Positions 1 through 12,200 of a stretch of DNA of 64,000 nt are shown piece after piece; position 1 is the first letter of the stretch; the number at the start of each line of letters is the position of its first letter. The notes below the pieces were generated by a model that saw only the letters and a program-made list of their open reading frames with translations, was not told where the DNA came from and made no database searches. This DNA is from Scolanthus callimorphus. Taxonomy: Eukaryota; Cnidaria; Anthozoa; Actiniaria; Edwardsiidae. The stretch spans positions 22,033,854 to 22,097,853 of the forward strand of contig CM066913.1 in assembly GCA_033964015.1 (NCBI GenBank). Reading direction: 5' to 3'. The position numbers were made by a program, and so were the translations under genes.

Positions 1-1224
1 AATGGAGAGTAAGTAATTCAGAAGTAACTTGCTGTGCATTGTTTGTTGCAGGTTCAGAAGGTGTGGGTGTTCATTTATATACCCAATTCACAAAGGGATG
101 ATATGCCATTCTTGGCTGGATGACCACAAAAAATGCACCCTGCATCCAAATGAAACCAAAGACCACTTCCTAGCACAAGTGCTGGTGGTTGAGAGGTGCA
201 ACATGTTAGATAAGCACTAACAGCATTTCAGTACAACTATACCTAAAAGAGAACAATACCTAAAGGCTTCCCTTTCTGGGGAGTAGAGACTACTCAATAG
301 TTTTCACTACAGAAAGTTTAGTGCTCAGTAGAACATCACAGTGCTGTATCAAAATCCCCTTTTATTTGCCACCTCAAAATCCAATATTTTCAACAGGTTT
401 AGTCAAATAAATGTAATTCCAGGATAGGTGATTCAAATCCAGCACCTCGAGGTACCATCTGAAGGAATGGTACTTGATTGGGGGGGGGGGGGGGGGAGGG
501 CTGGATGGTAAAGCTTTCTAAGGTTAGGACACAAACACACACACACCTTAATCAACATGTTTGTTTACCATGGCATATTGTAGTTTTTTTCAATACTACT
601 AACAGGTCAGTCAAAGTACACTGAATGATGCTCATTTTGATTTGTAAAGTGGTTGGAATTTACCAGGAAAATCTATGTGCAGAACAACGGGTCAACTTAT
701 ATTTCTCAACCCAAAGCTATTATCTAACCCCACTGGAAGGCCCGAAATTTCAGGGTATTAAAACTGATAGGATAAAAAATGAAATCATTACTATTGCTAA
801 ACGTCGTCTTTTTTCCGGTTCTTACAGTCTGAATTTCAGTCTGAATCAGTTTAAACAGTCGCAGATGAAGGTCCACAGATCCTCAAATCAAACAAGTTGA
901 TTTGCACTACACAGGCAGCTTTATTTTATTTTATCCTTCCCGCTTTCAGAATAAATGAATCAAAACAAACGAGAAATAGAAATAGCGCGCTATTTGACTG
1001 CAAATTCGCGATACTCAAAATTGCTTTTCCCTGAGTTGAGTCTGCAATGTAAACATGGACGGCAGCGGTTCTTGCGCATGGCATGTGCATGGCATACTCC
1101 TCTGTTGCGCTGGGGTGTGGTGTCAAGTTGTGGGTACCGAGTTGCCGTTCTCTTTAGTCTTCTCTGTCAGTTTAAGCACCTGGTTGTCGCCGCGGATGGA
1201 GGGAGGAGGAATGCCAGAAACAAC
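1..1224. other. Intron or upstream sequence of gene 1, no gene seen
   Basis: Presumed intron left of gene 1 exon A. It holds a poly-G tract at 481-496 and a short AC repeat near 533-546. The short ORFs here start at non-ATG codons or lack family features. No missing N-terminal SLC5 exon was found. Confidence 0.4.
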
Positions 1225-2095
1225 CGGTAGCATGATCTCGGGGGTTGACTTAATAAGTGTGCCTCAGATCAGCCTCATTGCGTTGCTAAGTACAACGTCG
1301 ACAGTTTTTAGAGTGTGTCCTGTGAGATCAGGCAGCGGAAGCATATTCAACAATAGGACAGACCATGGCGATGGATGAAGTGCGTAGGGTGGTGAACGTA
1401 GCCCCACTCAGCTCCAACAAGCTTGCTAATGATGTTAACCCGATAAGAGGCCTCCTTTGTCGTGGGCCGAAGGTAAAGCTGCAAGGTGACCCAAAGGAAG
1501 ACCGGTACAGGGTCAAACCTTAGCTTCTTGACTTTGAGCCTTGTCTAACTCAAACTTAGTCAATCTTTGCCAGTCGGCTGGCCAGGTGGTACATGGAACA
1601 AACACTTTTGATGTTGCTCAGCTTGAGATGTCAAAGAGCGAGGTATCGACAGTAAAATAAGGTTAGCTTCGAGGGTGGATTGCATCTCTTCGTAGGTTCG
1701 GGCCGGAGAAGACAATGACGCTGTCATCCGCGTACTTGTTTGGTGTAGAAGGTGGGTAATTGGCTATATAGATGTTGAAGAGTATAGGGGCGAGGACAGA
1801 CTCCTGTTGTAGGCCGTTGCGGAGCTTGCGGTTCTTGCTACACTCGCCGTCCAAGGTTACTTCGTAGAAGGTGCGGTTTTGGAGCAAGATCATAATGAAT
1901 CTCGTAATCCTCGCGTCTGGGTATGAGTTGGAGCAGCTTCGAGTACACGATGGGTGTCATAGGCAGCTGTTAAGTCAATACCCACAACGCCGAACTTCTC
2001 CTTTCGTTGGAATGCGGTCTCGATGTCATGGCCAGGCGAACGTCTTGATTCGTAGCGGACCTTTTACGAAAGGCCTGCTCATAGGACAGGTTTTA
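1225..2095 (-). mobile_element. Non-LTR retrotransposon (LINE) reverse transcriptase fragment, decayed
   Basis: Reading the - strand from 2095 downward, fragments in several frames follow reverse transcriptase order. They are KFGVVGIDLTAAYDT (palm motif), LRNGLQQESVLAPILFNIYI (thumb/palm) and NKYADDSVIVF, with the catalytic pair as YADD. A C-terminal piece follows, TVDVVLSNAMRLI near 1225-1300, resembling the end of LINE ORF2. Several stops and frameshifts mean it is dead. The LINE clade cannot be fixed by eye. It sits in the intron left of gene 1 exon A, in antisense. Confidence 0.8.
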
Positions 2096-2230
2096 ATATG
2101 TATTAGAAAATAACACCTATGTTGTATTGTGAATGTGCGCATTCTGATTGGTTAAAAAGCGTGTTTGTAAGAGACCTGAGAAACACGATTGTCACGCAAC
2201 GCTGTCGCGCGTGTGTATGTTATTTTCTAA

Positions 2231-2412
2231 AAGCAATAAAAATACTTTCTGCGTGCTCTCTGGTTTCTTACAAACACTCGGGAATGTTGGTCGAACTGAT
2301 AAAACTTGAAAGACACTCGCCTTCGACTCGTGTCTTTCAAGTTTTGATCAAGTTTTGATCCCCCTCGTGTTTGTAAGAAAGCAGAGAGCACGCGGAAAGT
2401 ACTTTTATTGCT
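2231..2412. repeat. Foldback (hairpin) repeat
   Basis: Left arm 2231-2289 and right arm 2352-2412 are inverted copies, starting AAGCAATAAAAATACTTTC and its complement. An inner hairpin is built on CTTGAAAGACACTCG and its complement around 2306-2343. It looks like a small non-autonomous DNA element; no target duplication could be fixed. Confidence 0.7.
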
Positions 2413-3116
2413 TAATGAAAACCGAAAACAAGTAGTTCTTTGTATTGTAAAGGATGTCTAGTGAAACGCAGAAAGGCTAATTTATATGCAGACCGAACTA
2501 AAACTCATGTCATTATAAGAGAATTCCAGATTAGTGTCGAAAACTACACGAAAAGTAAATATAAATAACCAATCACGAACGAAACAAATTCGAAATTTGA
2601 TTAATAATACGACTTGCGTTAAGCCATGACCCAAGTAAAACAAGAAAAATCGTGTGTTTGGTTTTTCGTCGCTTTCTCTTTGGATGACAATAAAAAGATA
2701 ATAACCATGGGCTTATTTTTTGTATGATAGCGCTAATCGCATTTCACGCGACTTGCGACTTCATCAGACGTACGTTTTCTACACGTTAATTTCTATTGGT
2801 TATTATTATTATTTTATTATTATTCTATTGGTTATTATTATTATTTCATGGTGCCCACTCAAATAACCCTTATGGTTCATGTAGGATTCCTGTGTTGCAT
2901 TGCATAGAGTGGCTGAGATGACTGTCGGAAGTCGTCTCAAATCATCTGAAAATGAGCAGCCGATGCGAATAAAACTAATAAACACTCCTGTTTTATTGGG
3001 TCAGGCATAAATGCTAGTCATTTTTACTTCGTCTTCTATTAGTCAGATTTTTAAATTGTTTCGTTTCTGAATGACTTTGCGATATAGAACCTTTAGCTTT
3101 GTGTTTTTATTTTCAG
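2413..3116. other. Intron 5' of gene 1 exon A
   Basis: AT-rich sequence. A duplicated TATTGGTTATTATTATT segment lies at 2797-2848. Nothing else recognisable before the acceptor at 3115-3116. Confidence 0.4.
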
Positions 3117-3271
3117 GGCGGAATGAAGGCGGTGATTTGGACGGATGTGTTCCAGTCCTTAGTGATGCTAGCTGGCATGGTAACGGTGGCCATACAGGGG
3201 AGTATTGAGGTTGGAGGCATAGACAAAGTCTGGCAGATCAACAAGGAAAGGGGCAGGCTCAATTTTTTCGA
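3117..3271 (+). CDS. Gene 1 visible exon A (SLC5 TM5-TM6 region)
   Basis: Acceptor ttttcag precedes GGC; the exon reads GGMKAVIWTDVFQSLVML and ends at NFF plus two bases before the donor gtatgt. The split codon GA|A joins it to exon B as NFFEFNPDP, the conserved GRLNFW-FNPNP region of the family. Confidence 0.88.
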
Positions 3272-6200
3272 GTATGTTAAGGACACTTTCAAGCACCCAG
3301 TCTGCGTGAGCGAGCAATTTGAACTTAGGATCCCTAGATTTTAGACAAAGTTGACCATCTATTACATCGTGATCTCGTGAAAACACGACTAAACGTTGAG
3401 GTGGTCATTAAGAGTATATTACCACCTCTACCACCAGCAGCACCACCATCATTATCATCACGACAAATTGCCATAATCACCTCCACCAGCGTCATCATTT
3501 AATTTTTTAAAAACTGTTTCGAAAATGCTAAAATCTTATTGACGAATACTTCCATTCTTTCTAGATTTAACCCGGATCCTCGAGTTCGTCATACCTTTTG
3601 GGGTTTAGTTTTTGGTTCGGCAATACAAATCCTCCCACTGTTCGCCATCACTCAACCTGCGGTCCAGAGAATAGTGGCGGTTAAGACTTTCCAAGACGCA
3701 AAAAGGTAGTTTAAACAAATCTTTTAATATCAAAATGATAAAAGTTCCCTGCCATTCAAACTTTCTAAGGCAAGAGCAAACGTCGCATTCAGGGGCACCC
3801 ATCGACTGCTGACCAACAGCAAGGAAATTGGCAAGCCTCATCCTTATCTACTATTTTATTATGTCTTCTAACTACCCATATAACAGGCAAATTTGCTGTC
3901 GCCTAGGGTGGTCTGGCTCAACGTGCCGCTCAGTGCTATTGTGGTAACCCTGTGTTGCCTGGATGGACTTGTAATATTTGCGGTGTACGCCAGCTGTGAT
4001 CTGAAGAGAGCGGGCATGGTGCAGAGTAATGATCAGGTAACGCACCTTTCATTTCTATTTTTCGCTATTAACACACGTGTGTGATCTTGTAAAATAGAAA
4101 ACACGTACAACTCACTGGAGAGCATGGGGCAGCAAAAGTAATGGTACACATCAAGCCGAATGAAAAGGCTTCCAAACTACACTGCGTTCCGTTAGGAAGC
4201 ATTAATTCGATACTTCAATGTACCTTAACTAATTGACACAATTTCTGCATTAAGTGGAAAGTGCAACGACGAAAGACACGACATCATGTAACGCGCCTCC
4301 CCCTTTTATGTTAAGGGCCGTGTGACAATTGTTTTCGTGCTGATGATTTTATTGTTTACGCCTCGCAGCGCGAAAACCAAAATTCCCAATAGACTAACTC
4401 TAGTGCTGAAGTCGCGCAACATCCCAAAAACGTACTGACAGACTATGATGAAATTTTATCTCAGGTTCTCCCGTATTTCATCGTGGACAAGCTTGGCTAC
4501 CTTAAAGGAGTACCAGGGTTATTTACAGCCTGTTTATACGCTGGATCCCTAAGGTAAAGATATATCTCTTTTATTGGATGTGGGGTTTTTCAAATTGTTC
4601 GATGAAAAAGTTGTACCAAGTATCTTCATGTTTAAAAGTGCATTTTGTTTACTAATTACAGTGCGACTACACCAAGGCCACCCTAACAAATCTTCCACAT
4701 TTTTTACAGATATATTTTGTTCAGGATTTTACATTATGTTGGGTGAAGTTTGGCGTAAAAATGTTTCTTAACCGTTCGTACGGATTTCAAGGATAATATC
4801 ATGCGTTTTTCAATGAAAATTGAAAATTGGTGTCGCATCTATTCTTCAAAAGCTCGATTGTGATGATGGCTGATTTTTTAAAACGTTGTGGCCTTGGTTG
4901 GAGAAGTCCAACTGTATACCTCTTTGTACTTTTTAGTACGGCGTCCTCTGCTTTAAATGCCATAGCTTTGGTCATACTAGAGGATTTTGTGAAGAAGAGA
5001 GTACCGAACATCAAGGAGTCAACGGCAACCGCCATCTGCAAGGTTGTTGGTAAGTTCTGAAACAGTGGTCCTCTGTAAATGCACAGAACAATTCACTTGA
5101 TTCATTTTGCAAGTCCATAGTGTATGAGAGTAAAAACAACTTCTCTTGAACAAAAAATGTATGATCCAGACGTAAATGTAGTCTGCCTGACGTAAATTTT
5201 TGTAGTCTGCCTGCGTATGTTTTTCTTCTTTATGCAAAGCCTTGATGCTAAATAAAAAGCAGCCTCTATCGCTCGTCTTGTTATAATGTACTGCACATTT
5301 GAGGTATGAGAGAATACCTCATACCACGTTTTGCTATTTACGTGTCTGCTTTCGTACTACGGATCCGCAATGCGTAACGTTAGTTCGATTCCGGAAGGTG
5401 GCATATCTGGCCAAGTGTGTCAGGTGCGGGAAAGAAAAAGTAGGCGCAACACCGCGCAGAAATTGAGAAAGAGAGTATCGGCCCATAGGAACACAGCTGA
5501 CTCAACCCTGTTTCGACATTGTAGGAAACATATAGTCTAGGAGCAGATCTTGAAAAGAGGCCTAGAAAGTGGCTCTCGTAGCACCCATCGCGCAGACCTA
5601 AGAAAGTAGCATAGGATGATAGGTATGTGTATAAGGTTTAATTTAGACCGGATGTTACAAATGAGCCAATGGGACAACATTCCGATTTCGGACACTTTTG
5701 TTACAAAATGCTCGCATGTTCTTTGTAAAATTGTAAAGTAATTTAAAGCCTGTAAAATTGAAAAACTTACCAAGAAACACATCAAACTTTGCATACGTGT
5801 AGAAGTAAATGCGTTTCAAATGGTAAGATATAAACTTGTGCCGTAATTTCTGACGTACTGTAAAAATGAAGGTTAAAGAGAACTCTGTGATGGCGGCCAT
5901 TTTGAACCTTTTGTTATTCATGTGGTTCCTTTGTTATTCAGAAGTTCCTGATGTCTGAAAGTCAAGAATCACATAGACTGTACAGGCTTCCAGGCCTAAT
6001 ATATATAGTTTTAATGGCCTGGTATCATTTCACCGACTTTGTTTGAATCATTTAACTAGGTAATTTCGAATAAAGAAAAATGTTTTTGGTATTTCTAATA
6101 AACCTATATTTTTTTGTTTGTGTCAGCAGAGATCAAAGAAATATACGACGGCAGTAAATGTCCACATAAGTGTTCAATGCATTTGAAGGGATACTTTTTA

Positions 6201-9200
6201 CCAACGCAGACATTTAGGCACGCTGTACTTGTAGCGCTACAGCCTATATCTATGTCTTCAGACACAACTCATTTGAATAACAAAGAACTAATATGGCTGC
6301 CAGCTTCTAATTTCTGTTTCTGACGTTAGATTGGCTATTAAGAGCAGATTACAATAACAATAACATTTATATAGCGCCTATATCTATATAGTTCTAAGCG
6401 CTTTACATTGTTGTAATCAAAATAAATATTTACATTAAAACATGTATTTCAATTTAAAAATGCAAAAAATAAAAATGTAAAAACAAAACAAGAAAACAAA
6501 AGCAAAAAAGTAATAAAAAGGCAATAAAAAGAAATGCAATATAGAGCTAATAGGCAGAATTAAATAAATGTGTCTTTAGTTTAGTTTTAAAAATCAAGAG
6601 ATTTGTGGAAAACCTTATGTGGAGGGGGAGATGGTTCCACAATGTCGGGGCAGCTACAGAAAAGGCCCGGTCTCCATAATCAACGGTGCGACTGCGGGGG
6701 ACACTCAACTGACATGATGAAGACGATCTCAGGCTCCTGGAGGGTTGATACCTCTATATAAGTTTACTTAATAAGAATGAGCTAAGTCATATTGAGATTT
6801 AAAAGTAATTATTAGATTGACAGCTAGGAAATTAAAGTGTATGATTTCTTACAATGATGCAAAGGAATTTACAGGCATATAAGTTCAAGGACATATGAGC
6901 AGAGAGGGAAGAAAATACGCAATATCGGGGTGTTGTCCCATGAGCCATTCTGTGCGATACGGATCAAATTGAACCTTAGGCATGTACCTATCTTTCTATG
7001 TTATTTTCCTGGGTCTGCGCGTTGGGTGCTACGACGCGATTTTTTTCCGGTACCTGCTCCCAGACTAATATGGCCATGACTGCTTTGGTTTTTCCATTCT
7101 ATGTGTCGATTTGTTAAAGAACGAATGAATCTGCAAATAAATGGGGCGCCGTTCTTGAAAACGTTGCTTGGATGCCCCGAAATTGTATGTGCAGATATGA
7201 AAGAAAAAGGTTTGCTCTGCTCATATATTAAGTTATTCACTCACATAAATTTACATTCAGGATATTTTTACACAAGATCAGTACAGACTAAGGATTTTCA
7301 AATGACTGGTCAGCCAATTTTATTTTCGTAAATAGCTACTTCCTTTACGGTAAAGCTTTTTTCTTTCACAAAACCTCGTTAAAATGCATGGTGACCCCCA
7401 ATTTTTTCTCAGATAATAATAGTCGTCATTTCCTGCTAACAGAGACCTCTGGCGGCACCTGACTTTACTGGCGTTTTCTCGTCCACATTTCTGGACGAGG
7501 CTGACTGGATTTTTCTTGATTACAAAACCTGCTTCCCTATAAGTTTAGTTGGCTTGATATTCATTGCCATGAGTCGAGATCGCGCGTATCGTCACGCGTT
7601 GCGACAGGAAACTCGTCGCGGCCCGGCAGAGGTCTCTCTCGCACTGTGAGACGAGGCCTCTCTTAGCAGGGCATAGTCCTCATAGAAACACTTATGTGGG
7701 TCACAGAAAATAAAGTAATATTTTTTAGTATTAGGGATCAACCTTAACAACTATCTGTACTACTGATCGTTGAGGCTGTTTGCCGATGTAAAAAAAAGTA
7801 AAGTTATACATTCAAATAATATAGAAATAGTAACTGACAACGATAAATATGGCTTCGTGATGAATACAAACTAAAAGTAGCTAGGTTGAGTGCATGGACA
7901 ACTTCAGATAAAAGGTTTTAATATTTCAAACTGGAATAGTGCGCGCAAAAAAGGTGCGAGCAGATATGTGGTGTAATTTGAGGTCGAGATTGGACCTGGT
8001 GCGCGTTTGAAAAAAAGAGACCTAGTCTTTAGGTCCACGCCGCTTAAGAGAATTAAAAGACTTATGAAATGTAATCCCTGGCATTCGAGACACTCAGAGA
8101 ATAGTGGCCATGGAGGAAACTCTAGAATCTCGCGAGTGATCGCGGAAGGCAAGGCCAGCAGCCCTCCGCTGTAGCAAGATGTTGGGCTGGGTGTGATGAT
8201 CACAGGCGCAACAGGCATATCTAAGAGATGGACCCACAAGACAGAGATATAACTTCGCCTTTGTCGCAAGAATATAGCTTAAAATTTAGAGAGGCAAAGT
8301 TGAGTGGCTACAGACAAGGAACAAGGTACAGACAAGGTAATACCCCACTGTAATAGCTCCAGACACTATCTTCTCTTGACAATTTGTTTGCTCTTCCTCG
8401 CAGCCATAGTTTTCGGCGTCATTATCACAGGCCTTGCTTTCGTCGTCAAGTACCTTGGAACACTCATATTACAGGTAAAAAAAAAAGCATGTCAAGCCAT
8501 GTAATCTATGAGCCAAGGTCTCAATGTGAAAGTGATGAAGCTTGAATGGAGACAACAGTCAAAATTTGTTGGACTCGTTGGTATTCGCAACTTTCGGGTT
8601 CAAATCGAGGCTCCCACTGAATTTATGCGCCGTTGATGCCTATTCAGCGGTAGATTTAAGAATTCGAAACTGGACTACTTCGTTCCTGATTGGGTGGTTC
8701 TTGGAATTGTTTCGTTTCTGATTGTTAAAAAATTACTTTGCGCTTAGTTTTCGACACTCATCTGAAATCTAATTTTGGATTTGTTAACGTGATTTATTGT
8801 CCATTTCAGCTTGCTTATAGTCTGTTCGGCATGGTGATGAGTCAACTGACAGGATGTTTCATTCTCGGGATGTTCTTTCCAAGGGCAAACTCTAAGGTAG
8901 TACCAGGTTGATTAAGCATTAAAACGGGAGAATTCTTGGGTTTCATATGACGTCACATCCGCTTTTTAGAGCCTCATTAAAAATTCAGCTGGAGGTCAAA
9001 CGTCTGTCCCTGCAGTGCTTTTCGAGATGGAAAACTGTGAAAATGTTAGCTCCTCGCATTGTTTCTGATTCTACAAGTTGGGTAAACAGATAAACAGATG
9101 TCTTTAGATTGCCCAAAACAGACAGCAAGGAATACAAACTCTGAAAACGATCGAAATGGTCAAAACGACTCCAGAAAAGCAGCCGAAAAGCGCCGTGGCC

Positions 9201-12200
9201 TCGAGAACTTCAGTTGTCGCCAAGTGAAAGTGATTCATGAAGATATGTATTTGAAATTAGGTTTAAATGCGTTTGGTAGCTACGGATGGATTAGGGAATC
9301 ATAAAGGATTTACACAAAACCACCAGGACTATGGATGAATTGGTTTCTCATTTGATACACGGATAAATCATATGAAGTTGGCTTCAAACGTTCCGAGCAG
9401 GTAGGCAAAATGAAAGTTTGTCAAACATTTACAAGGAGTCCGAAAACCCAGTAAAACCTCCAGGATTTACTCCGAGATTTACTTATTTATTCTAGGTCGA
9501 CATGGACTTTTGGATTCTTTTTCCTAGTCGTGTGCAAACAACTTGTTTTTCATTGACTAAAATTTGGTCAAGTTTTTGTTTCATTTCAAAGTGAGTTTTG
9601 TCGCTGCGTTGAGCTGGCTGAAACACAACTTTGAAAGAGTCAAAATTTAAGCGTTCAGTAAAAACATACTTTAGAAACTACACAAATTTGTCACCTACAT
9701 GTAATAGCTTATTGAGAATTGAATGTTGTTTATGTGGAAAATTGTTTTGCAGTATGGGGAAAATTGTATGCAACAGAGCCGGGTCGATTTTCTGAGTTCA
9801 ATTTGACAAAAAAACGGCAATCGAGTACTTAACTTACAGTCTTCCAAAACTTCTGTTTCTCAGGTCTTTCGTCCAGAAACAAAGAACAGAAGGAGCATAT
9901 AAATGTTTCTCAACCCTATTACATATCTATTTTAAATTACAATTATTTTGTTTTTGAGCCAAATGAGTGAAAACATCAAGCATTTGAAAAAACGCTGCCT
10001 GAAATATTAGCCAGTCTGTAAAGTTTTACTCATGTACTGTTTACCACAGTCTGAACTGTCAAAAAAGCAAACCCCGACTTTCAAATCGCTACAAATTTGT
10101 ATTTACACTAGGATTTAGTTTAAATACGAATCAGGTTCATTTATAGTTGTGATTTTCTAGATAACGTAGCTACTAAATTTGAAGTTTTGCTCGTGAACTT
10201 CAAAAAACTTCTTCATCTTGACCTCCAGCTGATTCAGACCGGAAGCAAAATTACGCGCAAAAGTCACGTGATTGAAACCCAAGAATTTCGCTTTCCTTTC
10301 GTTTGACAACTACAATGTGATCGCGACTTTGATGGAACATATCTTTTCAAGACTCTCCATTGTTTAGGAAATCTGGATTCTGAATCATTGCGTTTCTCTG
10401 GGAAAGGTTTTGAAAATAATACTTTGGGTCATTGGTTAGCTATCATCACGCGTGCGCCGTCCGCGTGTCAGAAGGTCGTCCATGGACTGTTACCATGGTA
10501 AAAATCCTTTTCGGATTCAGCGTTTCTTTTGTTCTATCAAAATCCATGAAATTTTACGCCAAATCAGGAGCCCATCAATAGGAGCTTTCATCTTTGGTAT
10601 TTGATCTGTGAGGCAGCGTTTTTCCTGACCTATCTCTTTTTAGAACAAATTTGGCGCGAATCGTTGCAGAAACTGTCCAATCAGCACCCATGAGTCAGCT
10701 TCGAGATCTCAATATTATATAAATTACCTCCATCGATAAACATGGCGGAAAGAAGCGAATAACTCTGCAAGTCAAATTTCTTTGTAAATGTCGAAAGTAG
10801 TTCATTATTCAGTTCAGTATCTCAGAGATAACAATTATAGCATACGTCCCAACCTCAAAATACCCCGAGAAATCGCGTTTTGGCCTCCGCCGCAATCTTG
10901 TGTTTCGGCACTGTGCGGATCTCTTGGGGAACCACCAACAAATTTAAAATGCAAATTCGCATCTAAAATTAACTAGGTCAGGAAATAAGCTGCCTCAACT
11001 ATATAGGTTAGATGAAAGCTTCTATTGATTGGCTCCTGGTCAAATCCAAATCCGGATTTTCCAAAAGAAACGCACCCGTAGTGGGTATACTAAAATTTAG
11101 TAGTAGAACTTGATATGCCTTCTCAATTCTATTCCGAGAAAGAGCACTTTTTAAGAACAACCGTAGCTCGTCTAAATCAGAAAATAAACGTTCGGGTGGT
11201 CGACCTTTCTATAAAAAAATTAAACTTGTGCTTTCACTTGCTAGGGGGGTCCACTAAAAGGTAATATCATACAATCGCATAAAATATATATGGTAGGTAC
11301 AACCCTACCCAGCATTTACACCTTTGATTTACAGTTTGGTTTTGACAAGGTTATTGTAGCGTAGCTTTGTCTTTGCTATCTCTTAGGGGTAAACTTTATA
11401 AGAGCCACGTCAATAATGCTATGAGCTGTCTTCGATGGTTCCTTCATCACGTGGAGGATGTGCATAGTTAGTTGTCAAACTCTTAAATAATTCATTTCGC
11501 CTATACTTTGGAAATTGTATTCCTTATTTTTCTCGATAATAAATGATTCGTTTGGGAAGCTTTTTGAAACACACATTGTTTCTAATTAGGATTCCTAAAC
11601 ACCTCAACGTCCTTTTATTCAACCGACTTCTCGGTGTTTGGAAATCTTGTGTTTGATAGATTACATGTTTTTTGTTATTTCTAACGGTATGACAGAAGGT
11701 CTTATTCTCTTAGGGTGCTTTCGCAGGTGGAATATCCGGTCTTGCCGTCTCATTCTGGATCGTTGTTGGATCCAAAATCTACCCTGGAAATTTGAGGCCC
11801 GGGGATGTGTCCATACAGGGATGCTCAAACTTTAACGCCTCCACGACAAACAGCACCGGGATATTTACCAACCAGTGGAAACCTCATACTGGGTAAGCAA
11901 AGTTCAAGCACAAGCAATTTGAAAAGAACCAGTCTGTGAAACACACAATTAACTTTCCGCCAAGGAGATTTTGTATTTTGTATGTATGGGAAGCACAGGA
12001 GGCCAATTGGTCTAAGCCTGTCGTCTTTCACCCTTTGGTCGGAATTTGATGCCTAACTTGGGTTATGTGTATTGCCGTTCATCGTCGGTAGAAACCTTGG
12101 TAGAAAGGACTCATTTCTCGTGTGTTTCACTTATTTCGAATGAGACATAAAATTGAGATCTCGTGGGAACGCTTGGCGTTCAGGAGAGAAACCATCCTTA

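Noticed and set aside
3887..3906. Nearer acceptor (acag at 3885-3886) for gene 1 exon C
   Set aside because: It gives a frame conflict with exon B. The acceptor at 3905-3906 gives 130 bases and the same phase as gene 2, removing the apparent frameshift.
7904..8269. 121-residue - strand ORF
   Set aside because: No domain, composition or homologous counterpart near gene 2; likely chance within an intron.
8590..8625. tRNA-like B-box (GGGTTCAAATCGAGG)
   Set aside because: No matching A-box, acceptor stem or anticodon arm could be drawn around it. A similar GATTCAAATCC near 430 also lacks a cloverleaf.
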